A stretch of DNA of 28,882 nucleotides from CAIZGX01 sp964430305 (GCA_964430305.1 CAYSEX010000026.1:1-28882); one strand, 5' to 3'; counted from the first letter of the stretch, positions 15,301 to 24,174 are shown. Numbers and translations: made by a program. Notes: generated from the sequence alone by a model not told the origin.

Positions 15301-16491
15301 TTATTTTATGTCCAAAAGCATGGTGTCTCCATAGCTTAAGAAAGCCAAATTCTCCTTGAGTGCATATTTGTATAATTCTTTCCACTCATCACCTAAAATA
15401 GCGGCTATAAGGAGAAGCAGAGTGCTCTTTGGTTGATGGAAATTTGTTTGAAGTACTTGAACAATGCGAAATTGATAACCAGGTACAATACAAATTTCAG
15501 TTTTAGCTGAGAGCTTCGAAAGCTGATTTTCATTCATAAACTGAATTAAATAGTGCAATGCTTCGTTGCCTGACCATTCCAATTCTTGCTGATAAGGAAG
15601 CCATTGTGGAACGAAAAAACTTCTGTCTCCAGATTTCAGTAGAAAGGCTAACCAATAAAGGGACTCTAATGCGCGCATTGAGGTGGTTCCCGCTGCAATT
15701 CGTTTTCCTTTCACAGCAAGTAACTCTTCGATCAGAACCTTTGAAATTTCAAATGATTCATTATGCATTTCGTGTCCAGAAATTTCATCTGTAGTGACTG
15801 GTTTAAAGGTACCTGCGCCCACGTGCAATGTTAAATACTTAAAATCCACACCTGCATTTTTCAATCGTTGCAAAACCAAATCATCATAGTGTAAACCTGC
15901 CGTAGGCGCCGCTACTGACCCTTCCCACTTGGCAAATACGGTTTGATATCTTGAACGGTCAATGAGTTCCTCCTCACGTTCGAAATAAGGTGGAATGGGA
16001 ACTTTACCACATGCTTCCAAAACTTGAGAAAATGGAATGCACTTGTTCCATGAAAACTCAATAATAAAAGCATCCTTGGTACTTCCTTTCCTCTCGGCAG
16101 TAATTGTCAAATCACCTATGGTGCAGGCTATAGTACCGGACTTCCATTTTTTTGAATTACCAATATATGCCGTAAATACCACTGAACTCGTTTGAGAAAA
16201 TGCCTCTGCATAGGGCATATCATTTGGACTTAAGCATAAAATTTCAATTACGGCTCCTGATTCCTTTTGGAAAAATAACCTTGCAGGAACAACTTTAGAA
16301 GCATTTCCTACTAGCAAATCGCCACGGTTTAAGTACTTACTTAGATTTTCAAAAGCATCATGAAAATAAATCTGATTTTTATCTTTTACAACTAACCTAG
16401 ATTGGGAACGAATCTCTAATGGTCGCTTTCGAATCTGTGACTCGGGTAGGTCATAATCAAAATCTCCCATTTGTACTTGTGGAATTTTCAT
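15301..16491 (-). CDS. queA: S-adenosylmethionine:tRNA ribosyltransferase-isomerase (QueA), long variant
   Basis: QueA transfers and isomerises the ribosyl group of SAM onto 7-aminomethyl-7-deazaguanine in tRNA, giving epoxyqueuosine at the wobble position of GUN anticodons. Motifs in the 396-residue protein are FDYDLPESQIRKRPLEIRSQ (~12-31), GDLLVGNASKVVPARLFFQ, GSVAAPTAGLHYDDL, LTLHVGAGTFKPVTTDE, GHEMHNESFEI, AAGTTSMRALESL and QTNFHQPKSTLLLL. It is longer than the ~350-residue E. coli form; a ~400-residue form is, as I recall, common in Bacteroidota. ATG 16491 is preceded by a perfect TAATTTTG -7 box with only three bases between, implying a very short or absent leader; ATG 16470 is an in-frame alternative. 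The same window carries tRNA-Asn(GTT), a queuosine substrate. Confidence 0.93.
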   Translation of the reverse strand: MKIPQVQMGDFDYDLPESQIRKRPLEIRSQSRLVVKDKNQIYFHDAFENLSKYLNRGDLLVGNASKVVPARLFFQKESGAVIEILCLSPNDMPYAEAFSQTSSVVFTAYIGNSKKWKSGTIACTIGDLTITAERKGSTKDAFIIEFSWNKCIPFSQVLEACGKVPIPPYFEREEELIDRSRYQTVFAKWEGSVAAPTAGLHYDDLVLQRLKNAGVDFKYLTLHVGAGTFKPVTTDEISGHEMHNESFEISKVLIEELLAVKGKRIAAGTTSMRALESLYWLAFLLKSGDRSFFVPQWLPYQQELEWSGNEALHYLIQFMNENQLSKLSAKTEICIVPGYQFRIVQVLQTNFHQPKSTLLLLIAAILGDEWKELYKYALKENLAFLSYGDTMLLDIK

Positions 16492-16494
16492 GGC

Positions 16495-16502
16495 TCAAAA
16501 TT
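16495..16502 (-). promoter_or_regulatory. -7 promoter box for queA
   Basis: CAAAATTA on the plus strand reads TAATTTTG on the minus strand, an exact match to TAnnTTTG, three bases upstream of the queA ATG (16491). A transcript from it would be almost leaderless unless ATG 16470 is used. No clear -33 TTG is present. Confidence 0.5.
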
Positions 16503-16515
16503 ACATTGACCTGCT

Positions 16516-16523
16516 TATTTTTG
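16516..16523 (+). promoter_or_regulatory. -7 promoter box for the threonine dehydrogenase gene
   Basis: TATTTTTG matches TAnnTTTG exactly, 19 bases before ATG 16543. It sits 14 bases from the divergent queA box, so RNA polymerase binding at the two would compete. A good -33 element is not visible. Confidence 0.5.
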
Positions 16524-16542
16524 GAGCCACTTAATATTTACT

Positions 16543-17487
16543 ATGCGCAAAGCACTTGTTATTGGCTCAAGAGGTCAAATTGGAATTGAATTGGTAGAAA
16601 CACTTCAACATAAGTTGGGAATAGAGAACGTTTGGGGCGCAGATATACATGAGTCATCTGCTATACCGAATAATGTCGGCAACTATTCACAGTTGAACGT
16701 GTTGGATAAAGAAGCCATGCATCAGCTCATTATTGAGAAGGAGATTACCGAAGTGTATCAACTGGCCGCATTATTGAGTGCCACTGGAGAAAAAAATCCG
16801 ATGTATGCATGGAAGTTGAATATGGAGGGGTTACTGAATATACTTGAAATAGCCAAAGAGACTAAAATTAAATTGTTCTGGCCAAGCTCCATTGCAGCAT
16901 TTGGGCCTACTACTCCCTTCGACGAAACACCGCAACGAACCATTATGGAGCCCACTTCGGTTTATGGTATTAGTAAACAAGCTGGTGAACGTTGGTGCGA
17001 GTATTATTTTCTGAAATACGGTGTAGACGTGAGAAGCATTCGCTATCCTGGTTTAATAGGTTACAAATCTGCTCCAGGCGGTGGAACTACCGATTATGCA
17101 GTAGATATTTTTTATGCAGCTATAGAGAAAGGATCATATTCTTGTTTCTTACAACCGAATACCGCACTGCCCATGATGATGATGGATGATGCCATTCGGG
17201 CTACCATTGAATTAATGGAAGCCCCCATGGAAAATATTCAAATACGCAGTGCATATAACTTAGCTGGGGTAAGTTTCACACCTGCAGAACTAGCTAATGA
17301 GATTAAGAAGCATATCCCAACATTTGAAATCTCTTATCATGATGACTTCAGACAGCAACTTGCTGACTCTTGGCCAAACAGCATAGACGACTCTCAAGCA
17401 CAAAAAGATTGGAATTGGAAAATAAATTTTCCTCTTGAAACCCTTGTTAATACTATGCTTTCAGAAATAAAAAAGAAAATTTCTTAA
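16543..17487 (+). CDS. NAD-dependent L-threonine 3-dehydrogenase, epimerase (short-chain) type
   Basis: This 314-residue protein has a Rossmann GSRGQIG motif (residues 8-14), the acidic NAD-ribose region GADIH, and the catalytic set Ser115/Ser116 (WPSSIAAFGP), Tyr141 and Lys145 (YGISK). The segments DETPQRTIMEPTSVYGISKQAGERW, VDVRSIRYPGLIGY and PGGGTTDYAVDIFY are characteristic of the epimerase-like L-threonine dehydrogenases known from Flavobacterium and other Bacteroidota. The reaction is L-threonine + NAD+ to 2-amino-3-oxobutyrate, which 2-amino-3-ketobutyrate CoA ligase then splits to glycine and acetyl-CoA; that ligase gene is not in this window. The gene is monocistronic or co-transcribed with the MORN-repeat gene 64 bases downstream. 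A general sugar epimerase is the alternative but less likely. Confidence 0.87.
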   Translation: MRKALVIGSRGQIGIELVETLQHKLGIENVWGADIHESSAIPNNVGNYSQLNVLDKEAMHQLIIEKEITEVYQLAALLSATGEKNPMYAWKLNMEGLLNILEIAKETKIKLFWPSSIAAFGPTTPFDETPQRTIMEPTSVYGISKQAGERWCEYYFLKYGVDVRSIRYPGLIGYKSAPGGGTTDYAVDIFYAAIEKGSYSCFLQPNTALPMMMMDDAIRATIELMEAPMENIQIRSAYNLAGVSFTPAELANEIKKHIPTFEISYHDDFRQQLADSWPNSIDDSQAQKDWNWKINFPLETLVNTMLSEIKKKIS

Positions 17488-17551
17488 AAAAATGTAACCT
17501 TTCATTGAGTGTGGGCGTTAAACTGATATAACTCCTTTAAAAAAACACAAA

Positions 17552-18370
17552 ATGAAAACAATGCTTACCTCTCTCTCAGTAGCGATCATCACAGTAAACA
17601 GCTTCGCTACAAACATCGAAACCAATTTCAATACTGTTGACATCAACGGCATGAAACAAGGCATGTGGAAAGTCTCTTTAGCAAATGGTTACGAGGTTGG
17701 AAAATTCATGAATGACGAAAAAGAAGGTGTATGGTTAACATACAACGCGAACGGAACACTAATGTCTGAATTAACCTACGCAGCAGGTGAAATTCGTGGA
17801 GACTATAAAACTTACTTCTCGAACGGTCAAATTCAGGAAATGGGTCAGTGGGTAAACAAGAAAAATAAAGGTGAATTCTTCAGATACTTTGAAAATGGTA
17901 GCATTCACCAGCACTTCCAATTCAATGCTGAAGGTAAAAGATCAGGATTCCAACGCACTTACTTCGAAAACGGTCAATTAGCAATTGAAGTGAATGTTGA
18001 AAACGGATTGGAGCAAGGAATCTGCGCTAGATATGATAAAAAAGGAAACTTAGTAGCTGAAACCGTTTTTGAAAACGGAGTGGCAATTGCAACTGAAGGT
18101 GAATTATTTGGTGAAGCTCTTGAGTCTGGTGAAGGTGTAGAAATAGACGCAGAGTTAGTGACCAATGAAGCTACACCTTTCAGCCCAAACAGCGCAAATG
18201 TACTTTACGATGCAAATGGCAATGTAGCTGTAAGTGGCATCTTCAAAAACGGAAAGTTATTCGACGGCAAAATATTCCACTACAACGAAAGCGGTACACT
18301 GGATCATGTGGAAGTTTACAAGAGAGGTAAACACATTGGTCTAGCGCACGTAACAAAAGCTTCTTTGTAA
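17552..18370 (+). CDS. Exported MORN_2/YwqK-like repeat protein
   Basis: This 272-residue protein has a short signal peptide (MKTMLTSLSVAIITVNSFA) followed by at least five degenerate repeats of about 21-24 residues. Their core is an aromatic-rich strand, then NG, then a second strand: WLTYNANGTLMSELTY, YKTYFSNGQIQEMGQW, FFRYFENGSIHQHFQF, QRTYFENGQLAIEV and ARYDKKGNLVAETV. A last copy near the end reads FHYNESGTLDHVEVY. This is the MORN_2 pattern found in proteins labelled 'toxin-antitoxin system YwqK family antitoxin'; that label is not evidence of a toxin-antitoxin role here, and no toxin gene is adjacent. The predicted mature N-terminus (SFA|TNIETN) is not Gln, unlike the other exported proteins here. 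Its codon use and A-rich leader (aaaaaaacacaaaATG) suggest good expression. A strong terminator follows. Confidence 0.82.
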   Translation: MKTMLTSLSVAIITVNSFATNIETNFNTVDINGMKQGMWKVSLANGYEVGKFMNDEKEGVWLTYNANGTLMSELTYAAGEIRGDYKTYFSNGQIQEMGQWVNKKNKGEFFRYFENGSIHQHFQFNAEGKRSGFQRTYFENGQLAIEVNVENGLEQGICARYDKKGNLVAETVFENGVAIATEGELFGEALESGEGVEIDAELVTNEATPFSPNSANVLYDANGNVAVSGIFKNGKLFDGKIFHYNESGTLDHVEVYKRGKHIGLAHVTKASL

Positions 18371-18396
18371 TGGTCAACTAAGAGGAGTGAAAAAAT

Positions 18397-18428
18397 AAAC
18401 CCCGCGGTGAGAGGCGGGGTTTTTTTTT
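18397..18428 (+). terminator. Rho-independent terminator after the MORN-repeat gene
   Basis: AAACCCCGC / GCGGGGTTT 9-bp stem with an 8-base loop and a run of T to 18428. The T run ends where an upstream in-frame ATG of cysS (18429) begins, which argues against that start. Confidence 0.9.
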
Positions 18429-18455
18429 ATGTATAATCGTTTGTTTCTTTGTAGC

Positions 18456-19922
18456 ATGAAAGAGTTGAGTATTTATAACAGTCAAAGTCGAAACAAAGAA
18501 AAATTTGAACCTATCCACAAAGATTTTGTGGGTTTATACGTTTGTGGACCAACTGTATATAACTACGCTCACTTAGGGAATTGTAGGACTTTCGTAACTT
18601 TTGATATTGTATATCGATATCTGTTGCATCTCGGTTATAGAGTGAGATATGTAAGAAATATTACAGACGTTGGTCATATTACAACAGAATTTGATGAAGG
18701 GGTTGATCGCATTGGTGCCCAAGCGAAATTGGAGCAAGTAGAACCCATGGAAATAGTTCAAAAATACACGCTCTATTTCCATGAAATGCTTTCACATTTC
18801 AACACGCTTCCTCCAAGTATAGAACCCACCGCAACAGGACATATCAGTGAGCAAATTCGAATGATTGAAACCATTCTCAAAAACGGTTTTGCTTATGAAG
18901 TTGATGGAAGTGTATACTTCGATGTTAAGAAATACAAAGATGTGCATCCGTATGGTGAAATGAGCGGTAGAAATGTTGATGAGCTCATTGAAAACACCAG
19001 AGAATTAGATGGTCAAGAAGAAAAACGCTTCTTCGCTGATTTTGCACTTTGGAAAAAAGCTTCGCCTGAACATATCATGCGCTGGCCTTCACCTTGGGGA
19101 GAAGGATTTCCAGGTTGGCATTTGGAATGTTCTGCAATGAGCACAAAATATTTAGGTGAAACGTTTGATATACATGGCGGCGGAATGGATTTAAAATTCC
19201 CACACCATGAATCTGAAATTGCGCAAAATACCGCTTGTTGCGGGCATAAGCCTGTGAACGTTTGGATGCATGGGAACATGCTAACTGTTAACGGACAAAA
19301 GATGTCAAAGTCTTTAGGCAATTCCTTTCTTCCGCATGAACTTTTTGCAGGTGAACACCCCCTACTCGACCAGGGTTATTCTCCCATGGTGGTGCGCTTT
19401 TTTATGTTGCAGGCGCATTATAGAAGCACATTGGATTTTAGTAATGAAGCATTAAAAGCGGCTGAAAAAGGATATCACCGCCTCATAGAGGCTATAGCCA
19501 AAATAGACAAGTGTAATCCTGGTGAAAAAGATGAATTTAGTTTTGCTGAATTCAAAGTAAATTGCTATCAGGCTATGAATGATGACTTCAACACGCCCAT
19601 TCTTATGGCGCACTTATTTGAAGTTGTCAAGGTTATTAATTCTTGCTACGACAAAAAAATGTCGCTCACACAATCAACCTTGAGTGATCTTAAAACTTTG
19701 ATTCATGAGCTTGTCTATGATGTTTTAGGATTGAAGGCAGAGTCTAAAGAATCTACAAATGATTCAACAGACAATCTCATGCAATTAATCATTCAGTTGC
19801 GACAAAAAGCCAAGGAAAATAAAGATTACCCCACTTCCGATTTGATTCGAGATGAGCTAAAAAAATTAGCTATTCAGCTGAACGATTCAAAAGACGGAAC
19901 AACCTGGACTTATGAAAAATAA
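18456..19922 (+). CDS. cysS: Cysteinyl-tRNA synthetase
   Basis: This class I aminoacyl-tRNA synthetase of 488 residues attaches cysteine to tRNA-Cys. Motifs are YVCGPTVYNYAHLGNCRTF (~28-46, with zinc-ligand Cys30 and the HIGH-like AHLG), NITDVGH, PGWHLECSAMS with the second zinc Cys, FPHHESEIAQNTACC, and GQKMSKSLGN (KMSKS at ~281). The C-terminal anticodon-binding part ends in RDELKKLAIQLNDSKDGTTWTYEK. ATG 18456 starts the conserved N-terminus (MKELSIYNS); the ATG at 18429 lies at the end of the preceding terminator's T run and would place initiation inside it. The stop region overlaps the next gene by 11 bases, so the glutaminyl cyclase-like gene is coupled. Confidence 0.97.
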   Translation: MKELSIYNSQSRNKEKFEPIHKDFVGLYVCGPTVYNYAHLGNCRTFVTFDIVYRYLLHLGYRVRYVRNITDVGHITTEFDEGVDRIGAQAKLEQVEPMEIVQKYTLYFHEMLSHFNTLPPSIEPTATGHISEQIRMIETILKNGFAYEVDGSVYFDVKKYKDVHPYGEMSGRNVDELIENTRELDGQEEKRFFADFALWKKASPEHIMRWPSPWGEGFPGWHLECSAMSTKYLGETFDIHGGGMDLKFPHHESEIAQNTACCGHKPVNVWMHGNMLTVNGQKMSKSLGNSFLPHELFAGEHPLLDQGYSPMVVRFFMLQAHYRSTLDFSNEALKAAEKGYHRLIEAIAKIDKCNPGEKDEFSFAEFKVNCYQAMNDDFNTPILMAHLFEVVKVINSCYDKKMSLTQSTLSDLKTLIHELVYDVLGLKAESKESTNDSTDNLMQLIIQLRQKAKENKDYPTSDLIRDELKKLAIQLNDSKDGTTWTYEK

Positions 19923-20934
19923 AAATAAAATTGCTGCCATTCTACTACTCATTCTTTTTGTAGGTGGTATTGGTCTTTACTCATGGAATCAATTTTCAAA
20001 CTCTAATTCAAATGAGGTTAAAAAGGGTGAAGAAAAGCCTTTGGCGAACCCAGCCAATTTCATGACAGATAGCGCATATGCTTTTATTGAAAAACAAGTA
20101 GGTTTTGGGCCTCGAGTTCCAGGCAGCGCCGCACATGCTACTTGTGCTGATTGGATGAAAAGTAAGCTTTCATCATATGGCTTTGATGTGAAAGAACAAA
20201 CAGGAACATGGCCGAACTGGCAGGGTATTAATCAACCTATTCGCAATATTTCTGCAAGCTATAGACCTCAAGCGAAACGCAGAATATTATTTGCTGCTCA
20301 CTGGGATAGCCGCCCCTATGCAGACAAAGATGCAGATGCATCAAAACAAAGATCACCAATAGATGGAGCAAACGACGGAGCCAGTGGTGTTGGGATTATA
20401 CTTGAACTTGCGCGTATTGCAAATCAGCTGCCAGAAGGCATAGGTATGGATGTGTTGTTTTTAGATGCAGAAGACGGTGGAAAACCGGAATGGGAACCCG
20501 AAGAATCTGATGATTATTTGACCTGGTGCTTGGGTTCTCAATTGTGGGCCAAACAAACAACATCACGTGCAGCTCGATACGCCATACTGCTTGATATGGT
20601 TGGAGCCGACGGGGCAAAATTTAATAAAGAAGAATATAGTGTCACGAATGCCGGGGGTGCGGTAGATCGAATTTGGGCCATTGCTGAAAAAATAGGTCAC
20701 GGCAGTTATTTCCCACAGCAAAAAATTCAGGGAATAGTAGATGATCATATTTTTATGAATCAGGTAATTCCAACCTTAGACATTGTTGACATGAGACCCA
20801 GTGCAATGGGAGCACAAAATTTTGAATTCGGTTCTTTTCATCACACCCATGCCGACAACATGAGTGTAATTTCTAAAAGCACGTTGAAAGCCGTTGGTGA
20901 GACGCTCGCTTATACGATTTGGAACGTGGAGTAA
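19912..20934 (+). CDS. M28-family glutaminyl-peptide cyclotransferase-like enzyme
   Basis: This 340-residue protein has an N-terminal hydrophobic segment (IAAILLLILFVGGIGLYSW, ~7-25) that exports or anchors it, then a single-zinc M28 fold. Visible motifs are GFGPRVPGSAAH (~64-75), LFAAHWDSRPYAD (~126-138), DGANDGASGVG (~151-161; Asp155 a likely zinc ligand), VLFLDAEDGG (~181-190; Glu187 likely acid/base, Asp188 likely ligand), ILLDMVGADGA (~225-235) and FHHTHADNM (~309-317, His ligand). This order and the NxPxRNI-like QPIRNI element fit glutaminyl cyclases rather than aminopeptidases. The reaction is conversion of N-terminal Gln to pyroglutamate with loss of ammonia. Many exported proteins in this window would expose such a Gln. 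It overlaps cysS by 11 bases and converges on the giant outer-membrane gene with one base between stops. An M28 aminopeptidase is the alternative. Confidence 0.85.
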   Translation: MKNKNKIAAILLLILFVGGIGLYSWNQFSNSNSNEVKKGEEKPLANPANFMTDSAYAFIEKQVGFGPRVPGSAAHATCADWMKSKLSSYGFDVKEQTGTWPNWQGINQPIRNISASYRPQAKRRILFAAHWDSRPYADKDADASKQRSPIDGANDGASGVGIILELARIANQLPEGIGMDVLFLDAEDGGKPEWEPEESDDYLTWCLGSQLWAKQTTSRAARYAILLDMVGADGAKFNKEEYSVTNAGGAVDRIWAIAEKIGHGSYFPQQKIQGIVDDHIFMNQVIPTLDIVDMRPSAMGAQNFEFGSFHHTHADNMSVISKSTLKAVGETLAYTIWNVE

Positions 20935-20935
20935 T

Positions 20936-23900
20936 TTAGAAATCCATATTCAAAGAAAGATAAAATACCCGAGGCATGACTTGCTGGTCATCTACCCCCC
21001 AAGCCCAATCGGCGCGCATGTAATATCCAAGCACTTTTGATCTTAATCCAAAACCATAGCCATAAATGATGGGTTCTCTATTGCTTCTGATTTCTACTGT
21101 GACAGGTTTTTGAGTGGAGGAAATTAGATTGAAATCATTTTCATCATCGTAAGGATCTCTTCCAGACCAAGCACTTCCAATATCGAAAAATCCTATGACT
21201 TGGAAATTATCTGTAAACTCTGATTGTAACGGTTTATTGGCAAGATAACGAAACAACGGAAGTCTGAGCTCTGTATTAGAGACTACGAAATTGTTCCCAT
21301 TTCGTGAATTTACATAAAAACCTCGCAATGGCCCTGCGAAAGCTTGGTACGTATAATTTTGGTTAGGAGATACTGCAATACTATTGTCTACACGTTGGAA
21401 TAACCAATTGTCTACACCGCCCAGATAATGCACCACTTTATAAGCACCAAATGACGTAGCTCCAGACATTCTGAAAGCAAGTGTTAACTCTCTGTGTAGT
21501 GGTTGATACCATCTGAAATCAAAACCAGCGACATACACTGAGGTTTTTTCCTTCCAATTGGTCGGCTGTCTCAAATGTTCAGCCCACGACTTAAACCGAA
21601 TACCTGTTCGGTAATTTAATCCCTTGAGATATGTGTTATCCAAACAATATTCAAGTTTACCCCCAAGGTTATATTCATTCGTATTTGGATAGGAGGTTGT
21701 AACAGGATCAATTCCTAACACTACAATTCTATCTTTCCTAGCCAAAGCTGTGAAGCGAAGTGCTGAAACTTCATTGAACGGGTACAGCCATTCTTGAGTT
21801 AAAAACAATGTTTGGGATTCAATATAAATTCCATTTTCTGAGAAGGTTTGATTCTGCCTTTGGAGAGAAACTTTCTTATCGACTCTATTCAGCAAGTTTT
21901 GATATGACAAGATAAAGTCGCTATTTGATAAATTCGCAGAAAGACGCACTCCGGCTGTAAACCTGTAATCTTCCATTAAATCTGAAACTCCAACCCGAAA
22001 GAAATTTGAAAAACCTGGATTTAAACTAGACGGACCAACATAGTTCTGATAAAAATCGCTAGCGAATTGATTATCCCATGATGATTGCACGTAATCTGTA
22101 GTAAAGTTGAGCCTATAGTCCTTTTTGAATGGAATTTTCAGATTTTTCTTCTCAACTTGAACATTGGCCTCTTCCTGTCTTTTCTGCTCTTCTAATTCTC
22201 TTTTTTTGTCAGCAGGGAACAAGAAATTTTTGGTATCTATGGCATTTGGGGCTTTCGCTTTGGGTATCCAAATCATTTCGTCATAAGTCTTTTTTACCAA
22301 CTCCTTACTACCCACCTCTTCACCTTCAATTCGAATGGCTTTGTCTTGCATTAACTCAGTTGTGAAAGCAACTGGTAATTCATATGCATTACAGAGGAGC
22401 GTATTGTATTTCTGCGTGCTGTCTAAACTCATTTCAGTGATCTCCCGATCATACATCTGCAGAACTTCGGTAACATTAAAAAAACGATAGTGAACTACAG
22501 TGTCTATGAAAGCAATGGTACTATCTCTATAAACTGAACATCGATCATATTTCCCTTCTTTTGCTCGAATAAATTGTACTCTATTCTTAGGCATGGCAAT
22601 GGGATGTAAATCTTGGTATGAACCCGATGATAGCTGCATGATTGACTTTGTTGCAGCAGCTTCCCATTGCACAGCATATATATGTTTGGTATTCGAATTT
22701 GCTTTTACGGTGTCGGGGTACTCTCTGCGAAGACTATCTTGTCTATTTGAAGAGAATATTATTTGACTTCCATCTAATGAAAAAACAGGTGCGGCATCAT
22801 CAAATAAATCGGAAGTTATCGCTTGCGGTTTATTCGCTGAAATGGGCATAACATAAATATCACTTTTCCCCTCATAATAGGCGCTAAATACAAGTCGTTT
22901 TCCATCTGGGCTATAATTCATGGAGTTGACTTGGTCTACCTGCATGAGTATTTTCTCATTCTTTTCTTTGGTTTCAATGTTGTAGGTTACGAAATAGGGC
23001 TTACCTTCTTTTTCAATGATATAGGCTAAAATTTGATTACTCGGGTGCCAGGTTAATACGGGGAAACTGTAATTCGGTATTCGATCACTTCGAATATCTC
23101 CTTTGTGAATCATCTTCAACTTACCCGTTTCCAGATCGGCAATTGAGACGAAAAATCTACCTTTATCATAACGTACAAAAGCCCAATTCCGACCGTTAGA
23201 ACTTGGCACAAATTGTTTATATACATATTTGCTCTTTAGATGAATATTGGTATTGAAGAGTTGCCATTTTCTTTTTGTCAATTTCAATTGATTGAATGTG
23301 CTTTCCATTTCTATGGAATTTTTTAATTCCATGGACGAAAGGAATGAATGAATTAATGTTGCCGAATTTTTTCCGAGCATGTAGGAAAATCCAGCATCTG
23401 TAGATCGAAAGAACTGCGTGCTATTGAGAATATTGACCATTACATTTTCTCCGTACATATCTACAATATGACTCCAAAATGCCTGCCCCACACGAGCTGC
23501 ATGGTCATTTGACAATCTTTGTAAGTTGTTTCTTTTATTTGCCCATTTCCAATCAAGAGTAAATTCGTCAGCTGCTTCTTCATCGCCAAAGGCAGCGTAC
23601 CTTATTGCACCTTCAGAAAACCATGATGGCAATGCTATACGATTGGCACCTTTAATGACGTTTAACCAATTGGCACCATACATGAGATTCAAAAAAAAGA
23701 TACGTGATATTCCCAAGGAAATTTGTCTTTCTAAATCTTGGTATGACCCTTCAAAATAAACAAACATTTTATTTCCTTGAATAGTTGTAGTACCTCCAAT
23801 TTGGGTGTTTTCATCTGTACCCTGTCCTAAATTACTTTGCCTAAAATCACTTTGCTTATTGAAAACAAGAACTTGAATTCGATCTTCGAAGTTGACGTTA

Positions 23901-24151
23901 TAAAATTTTTTAAGTCTTGTATATTCTTGCTCAGAAAATTGAAACGTGTGTTCTGCTAAATTCTTTCCACCTGTATAATAAAAAACATCGAAGTGGTCTG
24001 CTTGAAGGGAAAACCATTCAAAGAATTTGTATTGCACCCTGTTCTTTCCAAATGTAACATTCGAACCCCGGTAGAATTGACTAAAACCGGTGAAGCTGAC
24101 AAGGAATAAACAGCACACAAAGAAGAACTTCTTACTTCCAACCCAAACCAT
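20936..24151 (-). CDS. Giant outer-membrane protein: degenerate peptidase-like domain, TolB-like propeller, C-terminal barrel
   Basis: From ATG 24151 the product has 1071 residues and a signal peptide (MVWVGSKKFFFVCCLFLVSFTGFS|Q). Residues ~45-230 resemble the peptidase MA/gluzincin scaffold found before WD40-like repeats: the helix where HExxH is expected reads DLERQISLGISRIFF (~139-153), so metal ligands are missing, while LPSWFSEGAIRY (~174-185) keeps the 'WxxEG' element. Residues ~300-500 carry TolB-like propeller repeats (MNYSPDGKRLVFSA, PVFSLDGSQIIFSSNRQD). From ~680 to the end it is barrel-like and finishes VFYLSLNMDF with a terminal Phe. A TTG start at 24178 would add nine residues before the signal and overlap the divergent promoter, so ATG is preferred. 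It converges on the cyclase gene. Function unknown; surface transport or assembly is a guess. Confidence 0.82.
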   Translation of the reverse strand: MVWVGSKKFFFVCCLFLVSFTGFSQFYRGSNVTFGKNRVQYKFFEWFSLQADHFDVFYYTGGKNLAEHTFQFSEQEYTRLKKFYNVNFEDRIQVLVFNKQSDFRQSNLGQGTDENTQIGGTTTIQGNKMFVYFEGSYQDLERQISLGISRIFFLNLMYGANWLNVIKGANRIALPSWFSEGAIRYAAFGDEEAADEFTLDWKWANKRNNLQRLSNDHAARVGQAFWSHIVDMYGENVMVNILNSTQFFRSTDAGFSYMLGKNSATLIHSFLSSMELKNSIEMESTFNQLKLTKRKWQLFNTNIHLKSKYVYKQFVPSSNGRNWAFVRYDKGRFFVSIADLETGKLKMIHKGDIRSDRIPNYSFPVLTWHPSNQILAYIIEKEGKPYFVTYNIETKEKNEKILMQVDQVNSMNYSPDGKRLVFSAYYEGKSDIYVMPISANKPQAITSDLFDDAAPVFSLDGSQIIFSSNRQDSLRREYPDTVKANSNTKHIYAVQWEAAATKSIMQLSSGSYQDLHPIAMPKNRVQFIRAKEGKYDRCSVYRDSTIAFIDTVVHYRFFNVTEVLQMYDREITEMSLDSTQKYNTLLCNAYELPVAFTTELMQDKAIRIEGEEVGSKELVKKTYDEMIWIPKAKAPNAIDTKNFLFPADKKRELEEQKRQEEANVQVEKKNLKIPFKKDYRLNFTTDYVQSSWDNQFASDFYQNYVGPSSLNPGFSNFFRVGVSDLMEDYRFTAGVRLSANLSNSDFILSYQNLLNRVDKKVSLQRQNQTFSENGIYIESQTLFLTQEWLYPFNEVSALRFTALARKDRIVVLGIDPVTTSYPNTNEYNLGGKLEYCLDNTYLKGLNYRTGIRFKSWAEHLRQPTNWKEKTSVYVAGFDFRWYQPLHRELTLAFRMSGATSFGAYKVVHYLGGVDNWLFQRVDNSIAVSPNQNYTYQAFAGPLRGFYVNSRNGNNFVVSNTELRLPLFRYLANKPLQSEFTDNFQVIGFFDIGSAWSGRDPYDDENDFNLISSTQKPVTVEIRSNREPIIYGYGFGLRSKVLGYYMRADWAWGVDDQQVMPRVFYLSLNMDF

Positions 24152-24166
24152 ACTACCAAGGTAACT

Positions 24167-24174
24167 TATTTTTG
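24167..24174 (+). promoter_or_regulatory. -7 promoter box for the metallo-beta-lactamase-fold gene
   Basis: TATTTTTG matches TAnnTTTG exactly, 15 bases before ATG 24190. It occupies the sequence that would be coding if either neighbour used its TTG start (24172 plus or 24178 minus), which supports the ATG starts for both genes. Confidence 0.5.

Noticed and set aside
17552..18370. YwqK-type 'antitoxin' as half of a toxin-antitoxin pair
   Set aside because: The name comes from MORN_2 repeat similarity; the protein is exported and no small toxin gene lies beside it.
18429..18455. Upstream ATG of cysS
   Set aside because: It lies directly at the T run of the preceding terminator, and the family N-terminus begins at ATG 18456.
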